A stretch of DNA of 64,000 nt from Opisthocomus hoazin. Taxonomy: Eukaryota > Chordata > Aves > Opisthocomiformes > Opisthocomidae. The DNA is taken from positions 3,840,802-3,904,801 of the forward strand of contig NC_134418.1 of the NCBI RefSeq assembly GCF_030867145.1, given 5' to 3'. The position numbers and the translations under genes were made by a program. Position 1 is the first letter of the stretch. Each line of letters begins with the position of its first letter. Below are positions 30,101-42,100 of the stretch, piece by piece. The notes below the pieces were generated by a model. It had not been told where the DNA came from. It did not search any database and saw only the letters and a list, made by a program, of their open reading frames with translations.

Positions 30101-33100
30101 GATATTCCTGGCTGTTTTTCCCAGCCGCCCTCCCCTGCCTGGGAGTCTCTGGCAATCCGGCATCAAGAGCCAGCCCCGCTGCTGGAAAGCGCGGCGGGAG
30201 GCTCCCGGCTTTCCCGGGACCGCGGCGCCCGTCGATATTTTCCGGCCACCCGAAGCTCGTCGGAGACTCTCGTTAGCGAGCGAGCGGAGGCGGGCGCAGC
30301 TGAGGAACACACAGATCCCGAGCCCCGGCAGGGAGAGATGGCGTGATGGGAAAAAAAAAAAGAACAAAAAAAGAGGAAAAATAAACCCCAAAACCCGGGG
30401 CTGAGGAGCTCGGTGGGGTCGTTCCCCTCCGGAAGGCTCCGGGCGAGCCCTGGCAGCCGCCCCGGGATGTTGCAAAACCCAACCCCCCGCCGCCGCGCTC
30501 CGCTTTCCGCAGCCGCTCACTGTAAATACCCCAGGCCAAATGCCCAAAAAGGGATATCTGGGAAGGAGCTGGAGCAAAACCCTTTCCCGAATGCCAGGGA
30601 GGAGCTCGAGGAGCTCCATCCCCTTCCCCAGGGACCCCTCGTCCTCCTGGAAAGTGTTGGGGCTGGGAGAGCTGGGAGCGGAGGCGATGGAGGAGGAGGA
30701 CGGAGGGTTATGGCTGCCGGTCCCAGCTCCAGCACGCTCCCAAATCCCTCCTGCAACGAGCTTCTCACCTCGGGGTCTGCTTTTAAGTCTGGGTGTCGGC
30801 AAAAAAACCCACCCACTGCGAGTCAGTTTAACGGGAGGGGATCAGAAACAGGGGCCCCAAGCGGGGATGGCTCCACCGGACCTTGGGATTCGGCCCCTCG
30901 GCTGCAGGGAGCGGAGGCTGAGGATGGAACCTGCGCCGGGCGCGTGTTGCTTTGCTTGGGGAATTAAATTAAAAAAAAAATAAAAATAGCAGCTTATCCG
31001 AGCAGCGTTTCAGCCTCCTCTGAATTCGTGGACAGGGCCAGACTCTTTCCAGTGGTGCCCAGCGACAGGACAAGGGGCAACGGGCACAAACTGAAGCCGA
31101 GGAGGTTCCGTCTGAACAGGAGGAAGAACTTCTTCCCTCTGAGGGTGACGGAGCCCTGGCCCAGGCTGCCCAGGGAGGCTGTGGAGTCTCCTTCTCTGGA
31201 GATATTCCAGCCCCGCCTGGCCGCGGTGCTGTGCAGCCTGCTCTGGGTGACCCTGCTTGGGCAGGGGGTTGGGCTGGGTGACCCACAGAGGTCCCTACCA
31301 TGCTGGGATTCTGTGATTCTGTGAACACCGAGGGAGCCACGGCTGCGCCCACGTCGTGGGCACGGGGCAGGCGCCGGCGCAATTCCCCCCACAAAGTCTC
31401 ACTGCAAAGTTTCCCGGGGCTTTGCTTTCTGCCCTCCTTCCGAATCCGAGAAGAAACCCCCACGGTTTTGGGGCTTTGCCTCCCCCTTCCTGCCCGCTCT
31501 TCCCGCCGAGCTGCGGAGCAGGAGGGCGAGGGGAGCAGGCCGGGGCGCGTTTATCTCTGATTTCAGCTCAACCCCGGCAGCGCTTGCTCTGCCCGAGTAA
31601 GGCGGGCGGCAGAGAGGGGACGGACATGGTCACGCTGCGACGGCGGCGAGGCTCTGCGGGGCGCGAGGGGACCGAACCGGCAAGGGCCACCCTGTGTACG
31701 CAGCCCAGCCTGCGCCTGCCTCGCAGAATCACAGAATCCCAGCATGGTCGGGGTTGGCAGGGACCTCTGTGGGTCACCCAGCCCAACCCCCTGCCCAAGC
31801 AGGGTCACCCACAGCAGGCTGCACAGCACCGCGGCCAGGCGGAGCTGGAATATCTCCAGAGAAGGAGACTCCACAGCCTCCCTGGGCAGCCTGGGCCAGG
31901 GCTCCATCACCCTCAGAGGGAAGAAGTTCTTCCTCATGTTCAGCTGGAGCTTCCTCTGCTTCAGTTTGTGCCCGTTGTCCCTTGTCCTGTCGCTGGGCAC
32001 CACTGAAAAGAGCTTGGCCCCGTCCTCCTGACCCCCACTCTGCAGATATTTAGAGGCATTTCTAAGGTCCCCTCTCAGCCTTCTCTTCTCCAGGCTGAAC
32101 AAGCCCAGCTCCCTCAGCCTCTCCTCGTAGGAGAGATGCTCCAGTCCTCTCCTTATCCTCGTAGCCCTGCGCTGGACTCTCATCTCGTCCAACCCCCTGT
32201 TGAAGCAGGGTCACCTACAGCAGGCTGCACAGGACCTTGTCCAGGTGGGTCTGGAATATCATAGCCCTCTGCTGGACTCTCTCCAGTAGCTCCTCATCTT
32301 TCTTGAACTGGGGAGCCCAGAACTGGACACAGGACTCCAGATGAGGCCTCACCAGGGCAGTGTAGAGGGGGAGGAGAACCTCCCTCGTCCTGCTGCCCAC
32401 ACTCCTCCTAATGCACCCCAGGATCCCATTGGCCTTCTTGGCACCCAGGGCACGCTGCTGGCTCATGGTCACCCTGTCATCCCCCAGCACTCCCAGTCCC
32501 TCTCCGCAGAGCTGCTCTCCAGCAGGTCAGCCCCAGCCTGTACTGGTGCCTGGGGTTGTTCCTCCCCAGGTGCAGGACCCTGCCCTTGCCCTTGCTGAAC
32601 CTCATCAGGTTCCTCTCTGCCCAGCTTTCCAGCCTGTCCAGGTCACGCTGAATGGCAGCACAGCCTTCTGGTGTATCTACCACACCTCCCAGTTTGGTGT
32701 CGTCAGCAAACTTGCTGAGGGTACATTCTAACTCTTCATCCAGGTCGTTGATGAAGAAGTTAAACAAGGCTGGGCCCAGTACTGACCCCTGGGGGACACC
32801 ACTTGTCACCAGCCTCCAACTAGACTCAGCGCCGCTGATGACAGCCCTCTGAGTTCTGCCATTCAGCCAGTTCTCAGTCCACCTCAGTCCAGTTCTCAAC
32901 CCGCCTCCTTTTTATCCACAGCTTTTCATCGCAGTGATGATGATGATATTAATAATAATAATAATATGAAAATAAGGATGCGGTAAATAATAAAAATAAT
33001 GCCATAACTAATAAAATTAATGCTGTAAATAATAATAATGCAATCAATAATAATGCAGATAATAATAATAACAATGCAATAAGTAATAATGATGCAGTAA

Positions 33101-36100
33101 AAGCTAAAAGGGACCCAGGAGGAGGGAGATGGTTTAACCCAGACCCCCTCTGCAGACGTGCGTTCGCCACCTGAACTCACAAGCCACCGGACTTTCTGAG
33201 AAAGCCAAGCGGTGCCGGGGAGGGATGGGGGGGCCGGCGCAGCCCTTCAGCTGCTCCCCCCGTGCTCCCTGCAGCGGGGCAGGAGGCTGCAGAGCAAACC
33301 GCGCCGCGGGCAGCGACGCCGGCGCTCCCAGCTGCGTGTTTTGCTCCCGAAGGAGCTAAAATTTGAGTTTTTGCACCTTCCTACCCGTGCCAGCCTCTGC
33401 CTGTGCCTCATCCCCTCCCCAGCCCGAGGAAGAGGAGGGTGAGGGACATACTCACCTCGTGTAGGTTCAGCTCCTTCACCTTCTCCTTGAGTATAACCTG
33501 TAAGACAGAGCGCCGGGGTCAGGACACAGCGTTTGCAGCAAAAAGCTCTGTAAAATCGAGATCCCGTTTAGCGTCCCAGTAGAACTGGAAACCCCCAGTA
33601 AAGGCGGCACAGCCATTTCATCTTCACTCCATCCAGGCTGAAAATTTCAGCCATCCAGGCTGAAATTTATTGCCCTGGGGAGGGCAATAAATGCGGGACA
33701 AGCGCGGGCTGTCGTATGGAATCAGCCCAACTCCACCCAGTTCCCTGCTGGAGCGACGGATCGGGAGGCAGAGAAGCTACGCAAGTCCTGGAGAAGACAG
33801 GTTAGGTCGAAGCAGCAGCGTGACACCGATCTCTGGGCTGTGTTCATTCTAACCAGGGTGCTGGCACGTGGGGGTTTGCCAAGGCGACGTGGAGGTGTTC
33901 CCCACGAGAGCTCCGCGGCTGCGAGCGGTCCCGAGCAGCCGGGTCCAACCCGGGGAGTGGACTCAGACCCCACAAAACATCATTTGAGCGCTGGGGAAGC
34001 GACGGCGTTACCGCTCAGATCAGGTGAGGGTTTGGAGAGGTTGCCCAGTTGAGGTGCTCCAGGGGGGGAGATGTCCCCACCGCTCAGGGACCTCACCTGA
34101 AAGTGCCGAAACCTGCAGACTGACAGGTGAGAGATGCTCCCAGCTGGCAGAAAACAAATCAGCGGGGACAGAGGCCTGCCCGGGGCGTTACAACTTCTCT
34201 TGAAGGACCAAAAGCCTCCCAGGGAGAAGAAGTGACCGCCCCAGCATGGGTTTGGTGCTGAGCAGCAGAGAACAAGGCGAGATACCGCGCGTCGCCTCAC
34301 CTGTTTGTAGGCGTAAAGCTCTTTGTGTGCTTGATGTCTGAGCCTGCAACCAAAACAGAGGGAAACATGAACAGAGGCCAACGTACCACTCTTGCTGTAA
34401 CCCCCCAAACTCCTCCCTTCCAGATTCAATCTCTTTTTTTTTTTAATTTCTCATTTCAGAAACGAGATCGGCCCTGCATCACGACACACTTGAGCAACAG
34501 CCAGCACTTCCCATAGCTGGGAAGGCACCATCTCCATCCGGGAGTGCGGGACCTCCTCCCGTTTTCCTCTTCTGACCTCCCTGATGTTCCACACGGACAT
34601 CACCTGCACCGTTACAGACCAGCAAAAGCTGCTGAGTAAATCCACAGCGGCCACAAATACCCCCAGTTTCCAATCTCTCCAGCTGCCAACAGCTCCTAGG
34701 CTGGCCACGGGCCCTTTTTCCAACCGCTGGGTATTCAGATCCGGGGAAAGCTCGCTCGAGTGAGGAGGGGGAAGGAGACCTCCCTGCTCAGAGGGCTCCC
34801 ACTGAAGCCCCCACTGTCTGGGCAGTGCTGGGTTCCCCAAACACAGCTCTGCCTTCCAGTTATAAGACCAATCGTGGTGCTTCTGCCTCCCCAACTCTCC
34901 AGAAGAAGCACTCAACACGAGGTCATCTGCCTGTGGACCTGCTGGAGAGCAGCTCTGTGGAGAGGGACCTGGGTGTGCTGGTGGACGACAGGGTGACCAT
35001 GAGCCAGCAGTGTGCCCTGGGTGCCAAGAAGGCCAATGGGATCCTGGGGTGCATCAAGAGGAGTGTGGCCAGCAGGTCGAGGGAGGTTCTCCTTCCCCTC
35101 TACTCTGCCCTGGTGAGGCCCCACCTGGAGTACTCTGTCCAGTTCTGGGCTCCCCAGTTCAAGAAAGATGAGGAGCTACTGGAGAGAGTCCCGCAGAGGG
35201 CTACGAGGATGAGGAGGGGACTGGAGCATCTCTCCTACGAGGAGAGGCTGAGGGAGCTGGGCTTGTTCAGCCTGGAGAAGAGAAGGCTGAGAGGGGACCT
35301 TCGAAATGCCTCTAAATATCTGCAGGGTGGGGGTCAGGAGGACGGGGCCAGACTCTTTCCAGTGGTGCCCAGCAACAGGACAAGGGGCAATGGGCACAGA
35401 CTGAAGCAGAGGAAGTTCCAGCTGAACCCGAGGAAGAACTTCTTCCCTCTGAGGGTGACGGAGCCCTGGCCCAGGCTGCCCAGGGAGGCTGTGGAGTCTC
35501 CTTCTCTGGAGATATTCCAGCCCCGCCTGGCCGCGGTGCTGTGCAGCCTGCTGTGGGTGACCCTGCTTGGGCAGGGGGTTGGACTGGGTGACCCACAGAG
35601 GTCCCTGCCAACCCCGACCATTCTGTGATTCTGTGATTCTGTAGTAGAGTGAGCAAAGGATGGGTGTTTATCCGAAGACAACGCCGGAGCAGAAAGCTCT
35701 GGCTGAGGAGCCACAGGACATCTTCCACCTCTCGCCGCCTATCATGGAGCAGGGGGCGATTTAACAACCAGAGATAACGAGCTGCCAAAATCCACAGGAA
35801 AATGAAGCTGTGTCTTGGGATGCTGGGGTGCTTTTTCATCCGGTGTGCTGTGCTCAAGCAGGGGGTGACAAACCCACGCGATGACCCAGGGACGGAGCCG
35901 GGGCCGTAGCTGATGAGGCGGCAGAGTGAAACCAGGATTCTGAGCTGTTTCCCCCACCCACCTTTCAAAGCACCGTGCTCAGCACAATTTTGGGTGTTTT
36001 TTTTTTTTTGTTTGGTTGTTCCCCCACCCCAGCATCCATTCCTGGATTAAGTGAAGCGAAGGGAGACAGGAGGGATGAGCCCATTCCGAAGGCTGCCATG

Positions 36101-39100
36101 GTGGTGGGCAGCCCAGCTGGCGCCCGCAGGGATAGGAGACCCCGAGCAATCGGCTGCTCCCGTCCCTTCCCTCTCCGGGAGCCGGGGGTGGGAGCGCCTG
36201 GCCCCATCCCTGGGGACCGAGGGAAACAGCAAACAAACACGCACCACATCCCTCCATGGTTTTCAGTTCAAACTATTATTAATAAAAACACCTTTCCACG
36301 GCAGAACAAGCAGCAGCCCATTTCCCACAGCCCGGCGGAGAGCTCTGCGGCCATCAGCTGGCCAGAGAAGCCGATTATGCTCCTTAAATATATTTTTTAA
36401 ATAAAATCCCCAACCCTAATATTGCTTCTCATTACAAGACACGGCATTTAGTGAAGTCAGGGAAGTCATCGAGGCTTTTAAAGTGTTGGCCAAGGACTTT
36501 TAATAACACAGCAGCGTGTGCCCGCAGGGCTTGGCCAGCCCCAGGAAGATTTCCCCCAGCCAGCCTGGAGCAGGATTGCAGACGGGAAACCCCCTCGCCT
36601 GGGATTTCACTTCTCCAAAAAGGTGCTGGGAGCCGTCTCAAACCCTGCTTGGCCTGGAGCTCTGGGAGGCTTTCTGGTCCCGCAAGGCTGCAGTGGGCGA
36701 GTTATAAAAATAAGATGTAAAAACACACGCTTGTCCTTCTTGCTTGAAAAACATCCTCCCCCCCCAAAGCGTCACGGGCCTAAAAAGTCGAGGAATGAGT
36801 AAAAATGGACTTCAATGTCGCAGAGAGAGCTGGGAGATGCAGGAAGCCAGCTCCTGAGCATCGAATCCAGCGGGGAGTCATCCTCCCTCCCCTAACCTGG
36901 CAGGGACCCTGTCTGCGGAGCCCCAGGCGGACTCGCAGCGGGGCAGGAGGAGAAAGCCGGGGCCGCATCCCTCCGCCAGCGACCCCCAGCAGAAACACGA
37001 GCAGAAGACGCACGAACAATAGGGAAAACAGGATGAAACCGGCCCGATCCGCAGGGATCCCGGCGGCTGGGAAACCGGTTATGAAACACAGATGGGGCGA
37101 AGCAAGACGCGCGGCCGGAGACCGCGTACAAGGGGGAAAAACTCTCCCAGAACGGGGGAAAAAAGCATCTGCCGACGTTCGACGTTGAGCGTCGGCCGAG
37201 CCGCCGGCCCCGGCGAGGCGAAGCGGGGGGAAGGCGTCGCGCAGAACGAGCCCGAGCATCTGTGGACGCGGTGGTGGCCTCCGGAGCGGCGATGGGGAAG
37301 AAGCGAGCACCTTGGCCGCGGATCTGCGCAGCCCCGCGCCGTCGGAGCACGGATGCGGCGACGCCACGGGCTGGTGCTGAGCTACACGGGGAGAATTTGT
37401 CAAAAAAAAAAACCCCCTCAACCCCCTCCCTGGAGGTTAGGAGCACTTCTGGTTGCGAAGCGTGCGAGCTCAGTCCGCTCCTCCACTCTTCCCTTTCCAA
37501 GCCAGGAGCTGAGCCAGATGGATCCCGGTCGGACCCCGCGCAGCCGTCATAACAAGACCCCGGATCCTGGCAAGCGTTCTTCCCCGTCGGACCCGGGGCT
37601 CCATCCATCTTGTGTCAAGAGCTGCGACTCCGGAGGAATTTCTGGCAGACGGCTGGTTCAGATAAGGGACCACACAGCGTCTGGAAAGCCAGCGCGTGGC
37701 TGGCGCGCGCACCCCGTCGCCCACCTCCGCGTTTAATATCCGCCTCTCGCCGGTTTCGTGAGCTCTCCCCAAGCCTTCCTCGAATCCCGAAGGAAAGGGA
37801 GCACCCCGTTTCTCCGGGTGACTCTGCATCATCTGCAGCAAGTGAACGACTAGGGGGAATACAACTCAAAAGAAACGACTTTTTGCAGGTTGACCTCCAA
37901 GATCTGCTCACTTGTGGCCAGCAGGCTGAGGGAGATTCTCCTCCCCCTCTACTCTGCCCTAGTGAGGCCCCATCTGGAGTCCTGTGTCCAGTTCTGGGCT
38001 CCCCACTTCAAGAAAGATGAGGAGCTACTGGAGAGAGTCCAGCGCAGGGCTACGAGGATGAGGAGGGGACTGGAGCGTCTCTCCTACGAGGAAAGGCTGA
38101 GGGAGCTGGGCTTGTTCAGCCTGGAGAAGAGAAGGCTGAGAGGGGACCTTCGAAATGCCTCTAAATATCTGCAGGGTGGGGGTCAGGAGGACAGGGCCAG
38201 ACTCTTTCCAGTGGTGCCCAGCGACAGGACAAGGGGCAACGGGCACAAACTGAAGCAGAGGAAGCTCCAGCTGAAGATGAGGAAGAACTTCTTCCCTCTG
38301 AGGGTGACGGAGCCCTGGCCCAGGCTGCCCAGGGAGGCTGTGGAGTCTCCTTCTCTGGAGATATTCCAGACCCTCCTGGCCGCGGTGCTGTGCAGCCTGC
38401 TCTGGGTGACCCTGCTTGGGCAGGGGGTTGGACTGGGTGACCCCCAGAGGTCCCTTCCAACATGTGCCATTCTGTGATTCTGTGATGCTTTCAAACAGGA
38501 CTTCCCCTCGGGCTCGGTTTTGAGCCAACCCGATGAAAGCCGTCGTCTCTCCCTCGCGTCGGGGCGGGCAGCGCGCTCGGTACCGCTGCCCTTCTCGCCT
38601 CTATTTCATGCCTCTGCGATTCGGGGTAAACACACCAGGTACCGGCTCTTCCACGCTGCGGCTGCCTCCCCAGCCGGGGAGGCGAGGAGGAGCTGCGCGG
38701 GATGCTCCGACACGGAGCAGGCGATGAGAACCAGGGCCCGGCGGACGGCGTCACGAGCTCCGCTCCTTGTTGGCCAAATATTTGCAGAAGGGTGAGTCAC
38801 GAGAGAGAGGAGGGAGAGGCAGAGGATGGGCGGCGGTGCCGCTGCACCTAAGCGGGGTGGCCTGGGTGAAGCCACGAGCTGCTGTTACCTGCAAACCAGC
38901 CCCGCGGGCGCCAGCCGAGCCCTGCAGCTCCCAACGGGACCACCACCCTCCCCGCCCGGGGTCGGCTTCTCCGCGAGGGCCGCATCTGCTTGGTAAACTC
39001 ACAGCTCTGTTTCACGCAGCCTCCAGCCGCAATTCTGCGTTGAAGCCACGCAGCTCACTGCCGAAGGGGTCGGGAATGCGCGGGGTAAGCCAGGAGGCTT

Positions 39101-42100
39101 TAGCAGCCGGTTCGGGAGGGGGAAAAATTCAATTTAAATTCAATTATCTTACTTTGTCTACCAAATTCTCCCGCCACAGGGCTACGGGTATCTGCTTGCT
39201 ACGCAGCCAGGCACCAGTGTTAAGCGGCACTGACGGGGAGCGACATGGCAAACCCTTCCCACAGCAATCGTTGGGGACACTCTGTGCTCACAGGCACGGG
39301 GGTCCTCATCCCGCCACCCACCTACAAGGCTTTCCAAACCACGCCGAAGCTCAAGCTTTTACACCCCACCTAAGATGAGATTCCGCAGCAAATCCAAAGG
39401 AGGTGGATGCTCCCGGGGCACGTCGGCACAGCCGGATCCCGAAACCCTCCCAACGGGGGGCTGAAGGATTCCTGTTTGGCTCCGTTTTGCCAATAACAGA
39501 GCTGGGGGAGGCGGTTTGAGGAACGATTCACAGAGCCTCCACAGAGCTTAGGGATCTGTTAGATGATCCAACCCGACCTCCCATCTATCACAGGTCGTTA
39601 AATAGCGCTTCGTTACTCCTGGGAACGGGAGCCAAAATGTCTCATCCAGAAAGGCGCCCTGTCCTGATTTAAAGGCACGAAGAGACGGAGGACCTGCCAC
39701 TTCCCCTGCTGGCTTGTTTCAGCGGGTTACTCACCCTCTCTCCTGCCTCCAGCTTCTAAATTTAAAGATTTGCTGGCTCGATCTTCCAGACATTACTACT
39801 TGTTATTTCTTCTTTGGGGCAGAACACGCCCAGCAAGACCCGGTGCCCAGGAGAATACTCTGGAAGTCCAAACACCTCTTCATTTCGCAAGCGAGCCATA
39901 TAGATTCCAGCTCAATCTGGGCAAAACACGTCCTTGAGCCTCCTGAAGACCATTTGTCTGTTTTTTTGGTGTGTCCCCTCCCGCTGGCTTCCAAGCTGAA
40001 ACGCGAACACTGGACGCAGACCGCAACACCCCAGCACAGACCTTGTCCACATCAAGCACCAAGATACAAACGGTAAATTCAGGGGAAGGCCCCTTGATCT
40101 CCTTCTGCCTCGGCTGCCGGGGTGGACAGCCGCGTTGCACCTCCAGACAGCTTTTTCTCATGCATAATCGTGGGCAAAAGCGAAGATCTGATGCCCAGGC
40201 AGCCCAAATCACCCATAGGTAAGCCCGAGTTTGGGCTCACCTGCAAGTTTTACCAGGCTTTGCTTCGTGCAGAGCAGAAAATAGGTGGAAGTTGTCAAAT
40301 ATTTAGAAGGTGAAACTGAAATCTTGCCACCCTGGTGTACAAAAGGAGGACAAAACATTTTCAACACCCTCTGGACAGCAAGCCCAGGGGGAATGGCTGC
40401 TCCGAGCCAGCCGGATGCAGCCTCCACGGAGCACAAAGCGAGCACGCGCGTGTCTCAGGGGGACGGAGGGAGGGGACGCGATGGACGTTCGGCTAACACG
40501 GAGCCAGGGCCCTCCGAAATGCCAGAGGGGAGGGAAAGGGGGTGGAAAAGCTCCTCTGTGACTTGGCAGGAGGGCTCTGGGTACGCAGCACTGGGCAGCC
40601 GCTGCGGGCAGAGCGCTGCCCGCGGCTCCCGGCCGCAGCAGAGGCGCAGCCGGCCCCGCATCCCCGGGTTATCAGCACAGCTTGTCCCATCACCGCCTCC
40701 ATTCCCAGGCACCGCGCTCGTCCCCACTTGCCTCTCGCTTCCCCTCCGGCGGGAGGTTTCTCCTCTCAATTAGTGGCCCAACTCTCTCCCCAATGGCCCA
40801 TAAAATAATTACAGCAAGCCCCAGACTGGAAGGACCTTTAACCCTCCCGTCCCGCTCCCCATCGTTCAGATTAGCAAATCAACTCTGCATCATTAATCTC
40901 TAAACTGCGCTGTTGAATGAGCAATTTGTGCACAATAACGAACCGAGCAGGTATTAAACATTTCTTAAGCACACAGTACACAAGTTACTCATTAAAGAGG
41001 AAAACGTGTTGAATCATTAAGCAGAAAGCAGGAACCATAAAACATCCCCTTTCCAGGCTTTTCACAGAATCACAGAATCACAGAACAGTCGGGGTTGGCA
41101 GGGACCTCTGTGGGTCACCCAGCCCAACCCCCTGCCCAAGCAGGGTCACCCACAGCAGGCTGCACAGCACCGCGGCCAGGCGGGGCTGGAATATCTCCAG
41201 AGAAGGAGACTCCACAGCCTCCCTGGGCAGCCTGGGCCAGGGCTCCGTCACCCTCAGAGGGAAGAAGGTCTTCCTCATCTTCAGCTGGAGCTTCCTCTGC
41301 TTCAGTTTGTGCCCGTTGCCCCTTGTCCTGTCACTGGGCACCACTGAAAAGAGCTTGGCCCCATCCTCCTGACCCCCACCCTGCAGATATTTATAAGCAT
41401 TTATTAGGTCCCCCCTCAGCCTTCTATTCTCCAGGCTGAACAAGCCCAACTCCCTCAGCCTCTCCTCATAGGGGAGATGTTCCAGTCCCCTCACCATCCT
41501 TGTAGCCCTCCGCTGGACTCTCTTCCAGTAGCTCCTCATCTTTCTTGAACTGGGGAGCCCAGCACTGGACACAGACTCCAGATGAGGCCTCACCAGGGCA
41601 GTGTAGAGGGGGAGGAGAACCTCCCTCGACCTGCTGGCCACACTCCTCTTGATGCACCCCAGGATCCCATTGGCCTTCTTGGCACCCAGGGCACACTGCT
41701 GGCTCACGGTCACCCTGTCGTCCCCCAGCACTCCCAGTCCCTCTCCGCAGAGCTGCTCTCCAGCAGGTCCGCCCCAGCCTGTACTGGTGCCTGGGGTTGT
41801 TCCTCCCAAGGTGCAGGACCCTGCCCTTGACCTTGTGGAACCTCATCAGGTTCCTCTCTGTCCAACTCTCCAGGTCTTGCTGAATGGCAGCACAGCCTGC
41901 CGGTGTATCCACCACTCCTCCCAGTTTGGTGTCATCAGCAAACTTGCTGAGGGTACATTCTAACTCTTCATCCAGGTCGTTGATGAAGAAGTTAAACAAG
42001 GCTGGGCCCAGTACTGACCCCTGAGGGACACCACTAGTTACCAGCCTCCAACTAGACTCAGCGCCGCTGATGACAACCCTCTGAGTTCTGCCATTCAGCC

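Larger units (their letters stand above)
29059..33455 (-). other. RNF24: RNF24 intron between the RING exon and the 42-nt exon
   Basis: 4.4 kb. It holds the kappaB-like minisatellite (29737-30118), CR1 copies at 31030-31324 and 31723-32888, and an AT-rich ATT/AAT microsatellite. The unique stretches 29059-29730, 30120-31029 and 31325-31722 show no gene. Confidence 0.85.

Noticed and set aside
29737-30118. CRISPR-like regular array
   Set aside because: Spacers are themselves repeats of the same half-unit; a eukaryotic minisatellite.
29672-30346. Repetitive + and - frames over the 40-bp minisatellite
   Set aside because: The unit length and lack of stops in the unit explain them; no domain.
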